The translations under genes were made by a program, and so were the position numbers. DNA of 64,000 nucleotides, from positions 1 through 64,000 of the forward strand of contig CAWKIT010000034.1 of NCBI GenBank assembly GCA_963849695.1. The letters are read 5' to 3'. Position 1 is the first letter of the stretch; each line of letters opens with the position of its first letter. The notes beneath the pieces are model-generated. The model had not been told where the DNA came from. It ran no database searches and saw nothing but the letters and a program-made list of their open reading frames with translations. The stretch is from DASSUW01 sp963849695. Its GTDB lineage: Bacteria > Actinomycetota > Thermoleophilia > Solirubrobacterales > Solirubrobacteraceae. Shown piece after piece: positions 7,662 through 15,643 of the stretch.

Positions 7662-9353
7662 TCAATACGTCCGCTCCTGGGGCTCCCACTTGGTCAGGGT
7701 GACCGGTGAGTAGGACACCTTGGGCTCCTCGCCGCCGTCGAGCGACAGATCGATGTGCTTGAGCCACTCGTCGTCGTCGCGCTTGGGGAAGTCGAGCCGG
7801 AACTGCGCGCCCCGGGACTCCTTGCGCTCGAGCGCCGCGACGACGATGCATTCCGCACAGTCGAGCATGTACCCGAGCTCGATGGCCCCGAGAACGTCCT
7901 GGTTGAAGACGGTGCCGCGGTCGTCGATGCAGGCGGCCGTCGCCTCCTCCTTGAGCCGGCGCACGACCTCCAGCGCCTCGTCGAGCCCGGCCTGGTCGCG
8001 GAACACGGCGCACTTCTCGTTCATCACCGTGCCGAGCTCGTCCTTGATCTCGGAGATCCGGCGGCCGCCGGCGTGGGCGCGGCTCAGGATCTCGTCGATC
8101 TGCCTCTGGTCGCGCGCGAGCGCGCCGTTCGACACCGTGGGCATCGCCATCCCGAGCGCGCGCCGGGCGGCGTGCTCGCCGGAGCGGCGGCCGAAGATCA
8201 GCGTGTCGAGCAGCGAGTTGGCCCCGAGCCGGTTGCCGCCGTGGACCGACACGCAGGCGACCTCGCCGGCCGCATACAGGCCCGGGATCGAGGTCGCGCC
8301 CCACACGTCGGTCTTGACGCCGCCCATGATGTAGTGGCAGCCGGGGCGGATGTGGATCGGCTCGCGGGTGATGTCGACGCCCGCGAAGTCGCGCCCGATG
8401 TTGACGATCTCGCGCAGCGCCTCGAGCGTGCGCTTGCGCGGCACCTTCGTGATGTCGAGCGCCACCGTGCCGTCCGGGAAGCCGCGCCCCTCGTTGATCT
8501 CGGTCTGCTCGGAGCGCGAGACCACGTCGCGCGAGGCGAGCTCCATCTTGTTGGGCGCGTACTTCTCCATGAAGCGCTCGCCCTGCGCGTTGTAGAGGTG
8601 CGCCCCCTCGCCGCGCGCGCCCTCGGTGATCAGGATCCCGTTCCCGGCCAGCGTGGTCGGGTGGTACTGGATCATCTCCATGTCCATGAGCGGGGCGCCG
8701 ATGCGGTAGCTCTGCGCGATCCCGTCGCCCGTGCAGATGAGCGCGTTGGTGGTGGGCTTGAAGCACTGCCCGGCGCCGCCGGACGCCTGGATCACCGCCT
8801 TGGCCGCGAACAGCTCCATCGCGCCGTCGCGGATATTGCGGGCGATCGCGCCGCAGCAGTCGCCGTCGTCGTCCTGCACGAGGCCGGTGACGAACCACTC
8901 CTCGTAGCGGTCGATCTGCTCGTGGTGCTTCATCAGCTGCTCGTAGAGCACGTGCAGCAGCGCCTGGCCGGTGATGTCGGCGACGTAGTAGGTGCGCGCC
9001 GCCGAGGCCCCGCCGAACGCCCGCGTCCCGAGGTGACCGGTCTGGTTGCGGTGGAAGGTGACGCCGGAGTGCTCGAGCCACAGCACCTCGTTCGGCGCCT
9101 CCCGGCACATGATCTCGATCGCGTCCTGGTCGCCCAGGTAGTCGGAGCCCTTGACGGTGTCGAACGCGTGCGACTCCCACGAGTCGTCCGGGTTGAGGGC
9201 CGCGTTGATCCCGCCGGCCGCCGCGTTCGAGTGCGACCGCACCGGGTGGACCTTGGACATGATCGCCACCGTCGCGCCCTCGCGCGCCGCCGCCAATGCG
9301 GCGCGCTGGCCTGCGAGGCCGGCGCCGATGATCAGCACGTCATGAGCGGGCAT
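7662..9353 (-). CDS. sdhA: Succinate dehydrogenase/fumarate reductase flavoprotein subunit
   Basis: Oxidises succinate to fumarate (or the reverse) at a covalently bound FAD. The 563 aa product starts with the FAD-binding VLIIGAGLAGQRAAL (residues 6-20). RSHSNAAAGG (39-48) holds the His41 expected to carry the flavin, and later motifs include QYHPTTL, TEGARGEGA and HGGNRLGANSLLD. First gene of the leftward sdhA-sdhB-sdhE operon. Only 18 bases separate it from the site-2 protease gene upstream on the same strand, so that gene may lead the same transcript. Confidence 0.96.
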   Translation of the reverse strand: MPAHDVLIIGAGLAGQRAALAAAREGATVAIMSKVHPVRSHSNAAAGGINAALNPDDSWESHAFDTVKGSDYLGDQDAIEIMCREAPNEVLWLEHSGVTFHRNQTGHLGTRAFGGASAARTYYVADITGQALLHVLYEQLMKHHEQIDRYEEWFVTGLVQDDDGDCCGAIARNIRDGAMELFAAKAVIQASGGAGQCFKPTTNALICTGDGIAQSYRIGAPLMDMEMIQYHPTTLAGNGILITEGARGEGAHLYNAQGERFMEKYAPNKMELASRDVVSRSEQTEINEGRGFPDGTVALDITKVPRKRTLEALREIVNIGRDFAGVDITREPIHIRPGCHYIMGGVKTDVWGATSIPGLYAAGEVACVSVHGGNRLGANSLLDTLIFGRRSGEHAARRALGMAMPTVSNGALARDQRQIDEILSRAHAGGRRISEIKDELGTVMNEKCAVFRDQAGLDEALEVVRRLKEEATAACIDDRGTVFNQDVLGAIELGYMLDCAECIVVAALERKESRGAQFRLDFPKRDDDEWLKHIDLSLDGGEEPKVSYSPVTLTKWEPQERTY

Positions 9354-9371
9354 GGGGGCGAAGATTATTGG

Positions 9372-10532
9372 TCAGGCGGTCGTCAGGCGGGCCTGCAGCG
9401 CTCGCGTGACCTGCTCGACGGTGACCACGCCGCGCAGGTGGCCCTCGGAGTCGACCGCCATCAGCGCCCCGACGTTCCGCAGCGCCTCGGAGCCGAGCAG
9501 CGCCTCGAGCGGGGCGTCGAAGCGCACGCGGTCGTCGCCGCCCGCCGCCACGTCGCGCACCGGCACCTCCCCGGCCTCGCTGAACGCGGCGTGCTCGACC
9601 GCCGCCCGGTGGGCGAGACCGACGAAGCGGCCGTCGGCCTCGACGACGGCGAACCACGGCCACCCCTGGTAGCGCAGGAAGTACTCCTCCCACGCCCGCG
9701 CGGCTTGCAGCTCGGCGGGGATCGTCACCGGCTCGGCGTCCATGATGTCGGCCACCGTGACGCCCTCGAGGCGCTCGGTGAAGGCGGACTGGGCGATCGC
9801 GGCGCGCGCCGAGGAGCCGAGCAGGTAGCCGAGGACGATCGCCCACAGGCCCCCGAAGCTGTCGTTGCCCGCCACCAGGAGGTAGACGCCCCAGGCGATC
9901 ATGAGGGCGGCGAAGCCCTGGCCGAGATAGGCCGCCAGGCGTGTCGCCTTCCCCCGGTCGCCGGACACCTTCCATGCCGCCGCGCGGGCGATCCTGCCGC
10001 CGTCGAGCGGGAAGGCGGGGACGAGGTTGAAGCCGAGCAGGAGCACGTTGGTGGCGACCAGGAAGGTGAGCCACAGCTCGACCGGCCCGGTGTCGACGAC
10101 GCCGTCGAGCTGCACAACGCGCCGAGCGGTGTCCCAGCCGAGCATCACGATGATCGCTGCGCCGCCGATAAGCACGAGCGCGAGCGTCACGAGCGGGCCG
10201 GCGACCGCCACACGGAACTCCTGGCCGGGCGACGTCGTGTCGCGGTTCATCTTCATCACGCCGCCGAAGAAGAAGAGGTCGATGCCGCTCACCTCGATGT
10301 CCTCGCGGCGGGCGGCGAGCGCGTGCCCGAGCTCGTGGAGCAGGATCGAGCCGAAGAAGCCGAAGGCCGTCGCGACCGCCACGATGAACCCGAGCTGGTC
10401 GTCGTCGAGCGTGTCTCCGAACCTGCCCTGGAAGAAGAAGATGGCCAGGAACAGGATCAGGAACCACGAGGCGTTGACCCCGACGCGGATCCCCAGGATC
10501 GTCGCCAGGCGGATGGAGCTGCCACCGAGCAC
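9372..10532 (-). CDS. Site-2 protease family zinc metallopeptidase with CBS domains
   Basis: Intramembrane M50 protease of 386 aa. The zinc motif HELGH is at residues 66-70 in a membrane segment, and the second conserved motif, FPLDGGR (174-180), supplies the third ligand. About six hydrophobic segments span residues 20-225. The C-terminal ~140 residues form two CBS modules (VADIMDAEPVTI..., VRDVAAGGDD...LRGVVTVEQV), which in related proteases bind adenine nucleotides. GTG start. The substrate is unknown; it is divergent from icd with a 30-base gap and precedes sdhA. Confidence 0.9.
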   Translation of the reverse strand: MLGGSSIRLATILGIRVGVNASWFLILFLAIFFFQGRFGDTLDDDQLGFIVAVATAFGFFGSILLHELGHALAARREDIEVSGIDLFFFGGVMKMNRDTTSPGQEFRVAVAGPLVTLALVLIGGAAIIVMLGWDTARRVVQLDGVVDTGPVELWLTFLVATNVLLLGFNLVPAFPLDGGRIARAAAWKVSGDRGKATRLAAYLGQGFAALMIAWGVYLLVAGNDSFGGLWAIVLGYLLGSSARAAIAQSAFTERLEGVTVADIMDAEPVTIPAELQAARAWEEYFLRYQGWPWFAVVEADGRFVGLAHRAAVEHAAFSEAGEVPVRDVAAGGDDRVRFDAPLEALLGSEALRNVGALMAVDSEGHLRGVVTVEQVTRALQARLTTA

Positions 10533-10562
10533 TGGGCGTCAATGGTGGCATAGCCTTGCCGG

Positions 10563-11645
10563 ATGGCTTACGACGTGACATTCATCCCCGGCGACGGGAC
10601 CGGCCCGGAGCTGGCCGAGGCCACGCGCCGGGTGCTGGAGGCGACCGGGGTCGAGTTCAACTGGGACGAGCATCCGGCGGGCGAGGACGTCTACCGCGAG
10701 GAGGGCAACCCGTTTCCCGACCGCACGCTGGAGTCGATCAAGCGCAACGGAGTCGGCATCAAGGGCCCGACCACCACGCCGGTCGGCTCGGGCTTCCGCT
10801 CGGTCAACGTGCTGCTGCGCAAGGAGCTCGACCTGTACGCCTGCATCCGGCCCTGCAAGGCCTACAAGGGCGTGCGCACGCGGTTCCCGGAGACCGACAT
10901 CGTGATCGTGCGCGAGAACACCGAGGACCTGTACGCAGGGATCGAGTTCGAGAAGGACACCGAGCAGGCCGAGAAGCTCCGGGAGTTCATCGCCGACATC
11001 GACGGCGGCAGGATCCGCGAGCACTCCGGCATCTCGATCAAGCCGATCTCGGTGTTCGGCTCCGAGCGGATCGTGCGCGCCGCGTTCGACTACGCGCGCG
11101 ACAACGGCCGCCGCAAGGTGACCGCCGCGCACAAGGCGAACATCATGAAGTTCTCCGACGGGCTCTACCTCGAGGTGGCGCGCAGGGTCGCGGAGGACTA
11201 CGACGACATCGAGTTCGAGGACCGCATCATCGACAACCTGTGCAACCAGCTCGTGTCACGGCCCGAGGAGTACGACGTGATCGTGCTGCCCAACCTGTAC
11301 GGCGACATCGTGTCCGACCTCGGGGCGGGGATGATCGGCGGCCTCGGGCTCGCGCCGGGCGGCAACATCGGAACCGAGGCGGCGATGTTCGAAGCCACTC
11401 ACGGTTCGGCTCCCAAGTACAAGGGGCAGAACAAGGTGAATCCGACCGCGCTCATGCTCTCCGGCGTGCTGATGCTCCGCCACATCGGCGAGCGCGAGGC
11501 GGCCGACCGGCTGGAGGGAGCGATCGCCGCGGTGATCGAGAAGGGCGAGAAGGTGACCTACGACCTCAAGCCCACGCGTGACGACCCGACGGCGGTCGGC
11601 ACGTCAGAGTTCGCCGACGCCGTGATCGAGGAGATGAACGGTTAG
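10563..11645 (+). CDS. icd: Isocitrate dehydrogenase (NAD-type, IDH/IPMDH family)
   Basis: Converts isocitrate to 2-oxoglutarate. At 360 aa it belongs to the short beta-decarboxylating dehydrogenases. IPGDGTGPEL (8-17), the substrate loop VRENTEDLYAG, the lysine helix AAHKANIMKFSDG, NLYGDIVSDLGAG and the cofactor region ATHGSAPKYKGQNKVNP are all present. Asp-rich context after the EATHGSAP loop and the length favour NAD over NADP, though sequence alone does not prove it. It is followed directly by mdh with no gap, and with sdh it makes a small TCA-cycle locus. Confidence 0.93.
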   Translation: MAYDVTFIPGDGTGPELAEATRRVLEATGVEFNWDEHPAGEDVYREEGNPFPDRTLESIKRNGVGIKGPTTTPVGSGFRSVNVLLRKELDLYACIRPCKAYKGVRTRFPETDIVIVRENTEDLYAGIEFEKDTEQAEKLREFIADIDGGRIREHSGISIKPISVFGSERIVRAAFDYARDNGRRKVTAAHKANIMKFSDGLYLEVARRVAEDYDDIEFEDRIIDNLCNQLVSRPEEYDVIVLPNLYGDIVSDLGAGMIGGLGLAPGGNIGTEAAMFEATHGSAPKYKGQNKVNPTALMLSGVLMLRHIGEREAADRLEGAIAAVIEKGEKVTYDLKPTRDDPTAVGTSEFADAVIEEMNG

Positions 11646-12635
11646 ATGGCTTCACTGGTCAATGTGACAGTAACCGGAGCAGCGGGACAGATCGGTTATG
11701 CGCTGCTGTTCCGGATCGCTTCCGGCCAGATGCTCGGGCCGGACACGCCCGTCCACCTCAAGCTGCTCGAGATCCCGGATGCGGTGAAGGCGGCCGAGGG
11801 CACGGCGCTCGAACTGTTCGACTGCGCGTTCCCGCTGCTGGCCGGCATCGACGTCACCGACGCCGCCGCGCAGGCGTTCGACGGCTGCAACGTGGCGCTG
11901 CTGGTCGGCGCCCGGCCGCGGACCAAGGGCATGGAGCGCGCCGACCTGCTGGAGGCCAACGGCGGCATCTTCAAGCCCCAGGGTGAGGCGATCGCCGCCA
12001 ACGCGGCGAGTGACGTCAAGGTCCTGGTGGTCGGCAACCCCGCCAACACCAACGCACTGATCGCGATGAGCAACGCCGACGGCGTGCCGCGCGAGCGCTT
12101 CACGGCCATGACGAGGCTCGACCACAACCGCGCCGTCGCCCAGCTGGCGGACAAGACGGGAGCGCCCGTTTCCGAGATCTCGCACATGGCGGTATGGGGC
12201 AATCACTCGCCCACCATGTATCCGGACCTGTTCAACGCGCGGGTGCGGGGTGAGCGCGCGTGGGACGTCGTGTCCGACGAGACGTGGGTGGCGGACGAGT
12301 TCATCCCGCGCGTCGGCAAGCGCGGAGCGGAGATCATCGAGGCGCGCGGCGCGTCGTCGGCCGCCTCGGCGGCGAACGCGGCGGTCGACCACGTTCGCGA
12401 CTGGGCGGGCGGCACCGACGACGACGACTGGGTGTCGATGGCGGTCCCGTCGACCGGCGCCTACGGCGTCGAGGAGGGGATCATCTCCTCGTTCCCGTGC
12501 CGCACGGCCGACGGTGAGTGGGAGATCGTCGAGGACCTCGACGTGCCCGACTTCTCACGCGAGCGGATCGACCGCACGGTTGACGAGTTGAAGGAAGAGC
12601 GCGATTCGGTGCGGGAACTCGGACTAGTTGCGTAG
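11646..12635 (+). CDS. mdh: Malate dehydrogenase
   Basis: Oxidises malate to oxaloacetate with NAD. The 329 aa product has TVTGAAGQIGYALLFRIA at residues 8-25 (nucleotide binding), VGARPRTKGMERADLL for the mobile loop, VGNPANTNALI, the substrate arginine and Asp-His pair (TRLDHNRA and VWGNHSPTMYPD), all typical of the group-1 cytosolic-type enzyme. It starts at the base after the icd stop, so the two are surely cotranscribed. Its last 12 bases overlap the convergent regulator gene. Confidence 0.96.
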   Translation: MASLVNVTVTGAAGQIGYALLFRIASGQMLGPDTPVHLKLLEIPDAVKAAEGTALELFDCAFPLLAGIDVTDAAAQAFDGCNVALLVGARPRTKGMERADLLEANGGIFKPQGEAIAANAASDVKVLVVGNPANTNALIAMSNADGVPRERFTAMTRLDHNRAVAQLADKTGAPVSEISHMAVWGNHSPTMYPDLFNARVRGERAWDVVSDETWVADEFIPRVGKRGAEIIEARGASSAASAANAAVDHVRDWAGGTDDDDWVSMAVPSTGAYGVEEGIISSFPCRTADGEWEIVEDLDVPDFSRERIDRTVDELKEERDSVRELGLVA

Positions 12636-13001
12636 ATGCCAGCCACGCCCTGACTTCGTGACTTTGCCCTCCTCGGCGAGCCCCGGCATCACCCGGTACA
12701 GGTAGTTCTGCTTGATCCCCATGGCCTCGGCCAGCTCGGGGATGCTGATGCCGGGCCGCTCCCCGACCAGCTGCAGCGCCTGAGCGGCGCGCGTACCAGA
12801 GCCGCGCGGGCGCCCGCGGCGGCCGTTGGACGAGGAGGACGACCGCCGGCGGCGCGTCGGTGTGCCGGGAGCGGGCTTGGCCTCCATGCCCGACAGGGCG
12901 CGCTCGGCGGCCTCGAGGCGGTGGAACTCATCCACCATCGGCCGCAGCTCCTTCAGCCGGTCCTGGATCTCCTTGCGCTTCTCGTCGAGGAAGTCTGCCA
13001 C
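12624..13001 (-). CDS. Winged-helix/HTH DNA-binding protein
   Basis: The last ~55 residues form a helix-turn-helix/winged domain (QALQLVGERPGISIPELAEAMGIKQNYLYRVMPGLAEEGKVTKSGRGWHLRN). The N-terminal part is a charged coiled-coil (FLDEKRKEIQDRLKEL...), joined by a Ser/Arg/Gly-rich linker. GTG at 13001 is preferred because GAGG lies a few bases upstream and the coiled-coil starts there. A TTG at 13073 would add 24 basic, unstructured residues and overlap the small gene upstream. It resembles basic actinobacterial HTH proteins of unknown role. Lying last in the YcnI/CopC cassette, it may regulate it. Confidence 0.7.
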   Translation of the reverse strand: MADFLDEKRKEIQDRLKELRPMVDEFHRLEAAERALSGMEAKPAPGTPTRRRRSSSSSNGRRGRPRGSGTRAAQALQLVGERPGISIPELAEAMGIKQNYLYRVMPGLAEEGKVTKSGRGWHLRN

Positions 13002-13056
13002 CTCTGCCCTCAAATCTGGTGGAGCGCGCTTCCGCCGCGCGCGGTGAATGTGACGG

Positions 13057-13197
13057 TTACAACTTACCAACAAAAATAGCCTCGTCCGCGGTTTCGCGCA
13101 AAAGGGATTGCACCGCGTACGCGCAATCCTCCGTCTCGAACAGGTGTGAGGTCAGCTCCTCGCCGCGGATCTCGTGGCTCGCGGCCTGCTCTGTCAG
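13057..13197 (-). CDS. Small 46-residue protein, probable CTG start
   Basis: The peptide (TEQAASHEIRGEELTSHLFE... ending ADEAIFVGKL) has a balanced composition unlike the Arg/Pro-rich shadow frames around it. Its frame has no ATG, GTG or TTG in the plausible start region. A CTG at 13197-13195 overlaps the stop of the upstream YcnI gene as CTGA, the same layout as the usual ATGA junctions, with GGAGGA just before it. Function unknown; between a YcnI gene and an HTH gene it could be a cassette accessory. Not certain to be translated. Confidence 0.5.
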   Translation of the reverse strand: MTEQAASHEIRGEELTSHLFETEDCAYAVQSLLRETADEAIFVGKL

Positions 13198-13715
13198 TCC
13201 TCCTCGGGCGCCAGGAGCGTGACGCGCGGGGCCGGTTCGTCGGCGTCCGGTGCCCCGGTCCATGCCACGCGCTCGCCGCCCTGGTAGGTCTGGAACGCGC
13301 GGAAGACGAGCTGGGTTCCCGCGGCGCCGTCCGGGACGCGGACCGAAAGCGGGAAGTCCTGGAACTGGCCCGGCGCGATGCGGTCGCGCTTCGGCTTCTT
13401 CGCGCGCCACACGATCCGGGTGTACCGCTCGTCGACCGCGAAGCCGCCGAGGTCGACCGGCCGGTCGAGCGTGCGCCTGTACACGCGCGCCGTCCAGCCC
13501 GGGACCTTCTGGTAGGAGAGGAAGTAGAAGCCGTCCGGCAGCCGCAGGTCGACCTTGATCGTGCCCTTGTTGTCGCGCTCGTTCGGGACGCGGACGTCGA
13601 GCTTGGAGAACGAGCCCGCGACCGCTTGGCGCGGCTGGAGCGTGACGTGCGCCCCCGCGGCGGCGGGGATGGCGAGGGCGGCGGCCGCGGTCAGCGCGGC
13701 GAGTGTGGTCTTCAT
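13194..13715 (-). CDS. YcnI/DUF1775 family secreted protein
   Basis: A 173 aa secreted protein: a signal peptide with an Ala-rich core ends at AGA, leaving a mature N-terminus His-Val-Thr-Leu, the residue known to bind copper in YcnI. The DUF1775 beta-sandwich follows (KLDVRVPNERDNKGTIKVDLRLPDG motif region, PGW, the DFPLSVRVPDG block). This copy has no C-terminal membrane anchor, unlike the paralogue at 14076. It lies in a leftward YcnI-CopC-YcnI cassette, which suggests periplasmic or surface copper handling. Confidence 0.83.
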   Translation of the reverse strand: MKTTLAALTAAAALAIPAAAGAHVTLQPRQAVAGSFSKLDVRVPNERDNKGTIKVDLRLPDGFYFLSYQKVPGWTARVYRRTLDRPVDLGGFAVDERYTRIVWRAKKPKRDRIAPGQFQDFPLSVRVPDGAAGTQLVFRAFQTYQGGERVAWTGAPDADEPAPRVTLLAPEED

Positions 13716-13722
13716 CGTCGTC

Positions 13723-14079
13723 TCAGTTCAGGTTGAAGTTCCAGGACCTGGTCATCACGTGGCCGTCGGTGTGCAGCGCGCTGAACGTGGCCCGGTAGCG
13801 GCCCTTCGCGAGGCCGTCCCGCAGCCGCACCCGGATCGTGCGCTTGCCTGCGGCGACGCTGCCGCTGCCGATCGACACCTTGTTGCCGTTGCCGCCGCGG
13901 ACGGTCAGCTTCCCGTCGGTGATACGACCCTTGAAGGTGACCGCCACGCGCTCGAGCGAGCGCGACGCGGTGCTGCCGCGCTTCGGCGAGTAGGACTTGA
14001 CGCCGACGTGCGCGGCGGCGGGCGCGGCGGTCGCGAGGGCGAGGCCGGTGACGGCCACCGCGGTGACACGGGCGATCAT
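13723..14079 (-). CDS. CopC-domain copper-binding protein
   Basis: The 118 aa product has a signal peptide ending AAA, so the mature protein starts with His (HVGVKSYSPKRGS), and a short CopC beta-barrel closing with HTDGHVMTRSWNF. The N-terminal His plus the Asp and His of the DGH motif are the copper(II) ligands of CopC proteins. No fused CopD membrane domain is present. The ATG overlaps the stop of the upstream YcnI gene by four bases, so translation is probably coupled; the next YcnI gene follows after 7 bases. Confidence 0.82.
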   Translation of the reverse strand: MIARVTAVAVTGLALATAAPAAAHVGVKSYSPKRGSTASRSLERVAVTFKGRITDGKLTVRGGNGNKVSIGSGSVAAGKRTIRVRLRDGLAKGRYRATFSALHTDGHVMTRSWNFNLN

Positions 14080-14804
14080 GCGAGCTCCTTGCGTCGGGGG
14101 CGGAACGCCGCCACCGCGGCGGCGGCGAGCGCGAGGGCGGCGACCACGAGCGCGGCGATCGCGAGGCCGTCGCCGCCGTCGTCGGTGGTGGTCTCGGCGG
14201 GCGCCGAGGTGTTCTCGGCGGCGCCTGCGGCGTCGTCGGAGGACGAGACAGCAGTGTCGGCTCCGGGCGCGCCGTGGCCCCCGCCGGACCCCGCCGCGGT
14301 GAGCGTGACCACCGGTGCCGGCTCCTCGGCGTCCTCGGGCCCGATCCAGCGGACGACCTCGCCGTCGTCGTAGGTCTGGAGGGCCTTGAAGGTGAGCTTC
14401 TCGCCGGCCTCGCCGTCCGGCATCCGCAGCGAGAGCCCGAAGTCGACGAACTGGCCCGGGCCGATGCGGCCGCCCGACCAGGTGATCTGGGCGACCTGCT
14501 CGTCGACCTCGAAGCCGCCCTCGACCTCGATCGGCTCGTCGAGCTTCTCGCGCCGGACCGTGACCTTCCAGCCCGGTTGCGGCTCGTAGGACACGAACGC
14601 GAAGCCCGGCGGGAGCCGGACGTCGACCTTCACCGTGCTCGCGTCGTCGCGCTCGTTCGGAACGCGCACGTCCAGTCGCGTGAAGCCGTCCGCCGGGACG
14701 GTGGACGGCTGGAGCGTCACATGGGCGGACGCGGCCGCCGGCAGCGCGAGCGCCGCGGCGACGGCGGCCGCGAAGGCACGCGGCCCGTTTCTGGGATATG
14801 GCAC
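14076..14804 (-). CDS. YcnI/DUF1775 family protein with C-terminal membrane anchor
   Basis: At 242 aa this is the anchored paralogue of the YcnI gene at 13194. A signal peptide ending ASA leaves a mature His-Val-Thr-Leu start, then the DUF1775 domain (LDVRVPNERDDASTVKVDVRLPPG, PGWKVTVRREK, FVDFGLSLRMPDG). A Ser/Thr/Asp-rich linker leads to one hydrophobic segment (about 212-234) and a basic FRPRRKE tail, the standard topology for a surface-anchored protein. First gene of the copper cassette; 60 bases separate it from the upstream lipid/redox trio. Confidence 0.85.
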   Translation of the reverse strand: MPYPRNGPRAFAAAVAAALALPAAASAHVTLQPSTVPADGFTRLDVRVPNERDDASTVKVDVRLPPGFAFVSYEPQPGWKVTVRREKLDEPIEVEGGFEVDEQVAQITWSGGRIGPGQFVDFGLSLRMPDGEAGEKLTFKALQTYDDGEVVRWIGPEDAEEPAPVVTLTAAGSGGGHGAPGADTAVSSSDDAAGAAENTSAPAETTTDDGGDGLAIAALVVAALALAAAAVAAFRPRRKELA

Positions 14805-14864
14805 TGCTCGGTACTCCTTGACGTCGTCGGTTGGCAGGCAGGGTGCGCCCGCCGCCCGACGTGG

Positions 14865-15188
14865 TCAGGCGGCCGGCGCGACTTGGGCCGGCGGCCCGCG
14901 GACGTCGAAGGAGCCCTCGAGGAGCTGGGAGCGCACGGCCGGGAGCGTGCGCGGGCGCCACCGCAGGGCGCGCCGGCGCGGGCGCCTGGTGACGGCGACG
15001 GCCGCCCGCCAGCGGGCGACGATCTTCTCCTCGCCGACGTAGCGCCCGCACAGCAGCAGCGACGCGATCAGGAACAGCGGCGTCAGATACAGCGCCAGCT
15101 CGCTGACGCCGGTGACCGCCTGGGCGCCGACACTCAGCGCCGCCAGGGCGGTCAGGCACAGCAGGAAGCGACGCTGCGGTCCCAGCAC
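14865..15188 (-). CDS. Small membrane protein of unknown function
   Basis: A 107 aa product starting at GTG 15188, two bases after the SRPBCC stop. Two hydrophobic segments lie at about residues 7-25 and 30-48 (FLLCLTALAALSVGAQAV, ALYLTPLFLIASLLL), followed by a basic tail rich in Arg and Trp. No family is recognised. Tight spacing makes it the third gene of the NAD(P)-binding protein, SRPBCC and membrane-protein unit. Confidence 0.6.
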   Translation of the reverse strand: MLGPQRRFLLCLTALAALSVGAQAVTGVSELALYLTPLFLIASLLLCGRYVGEEKIVARWRAAVAVTRRPRRRALRWRPRTLPAVRSQLLEGSFDVRGPPAQVAPAA

Positions 15189-15190
15189 GG

Positions 15191-15643
15191 CTAGCCGCGC
15201 CCGTTCTCCAGCAGCGTCTTGAGCCGCTGGAGGGTGCGCCGCGCCTCGCGCTCCGGCAGGCCGCCGATCGCCATCCGGCTCGCGGCGGCGCCGAGGATGC
15301 CGCCGGGCGCCTTGAACTCGTTCTCGTACTCGAACCGCGTGGCGCCGCCGTTGTCGTGGAGCGCGTAGCTCGTGCGCGCATACGAATGCGCCGGGCCGCG
15401 ACCCTCCCATGTGGCGCGGTCCGGCCGCTCGGCCTCGGTGAGCGTCCAGTGGACCCGGAAGTTCGCGCCGCGCAGGCACAGCGTCTGGTTCATCTCGAAG
15501 CCCTCGCGCGGCTCGCCGGCGTCGCGCGAGTTCACCCGCCGGTGGATCGTCACCCACTCGTGGAGGTTCGCCGGGTCGAGCATGAAGTCGTAGACCCGCT
15601 CGCGCGGTGCGTCGATCTCGATCGACGCCGTCACCAGCGTCAC
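15191..15643 (-). CDS. SRPBCC (START-like) family protein
   Basis: The 150 aa protein opens with IEIDAPRERVYDFMLDPANLHEWVTIH, the hallmark of polyketide-cyclase/START-like lipid-binding barrels, and ends in a long C-terminal helix (REARRTLQRLKTLLEN). The family binds hydrophobic ligands and has varied roles, so no reaction can be named. The start overlaps the stop of the upstream NAD(P)-binding gene (15640-15643), indicating coupled translation and a shared job. Confidence 0.83.
   Translation of the reverse strand: MTLVTASIEIDAPRERVYDFMLDPANLHEWVTIHRRVNSRDAGEPREGFEMNQTLCLRGANFRVHWTLTEAERPDRATWEGRGPAHSYARTSYALHDNGGATRFEYENEFKAPGGILGAAASRMAIGGLPEREARRTLQRLKTLLENGRG

Noticed and set aside
7755..10553. 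Very long plus-strand open frame (over 900 codons) across sdhA and the protease gene
   Set aside because: Arg/Val/Asp-rich shadow translation opposite clear genes; long antisense frames are expected at this GC content.
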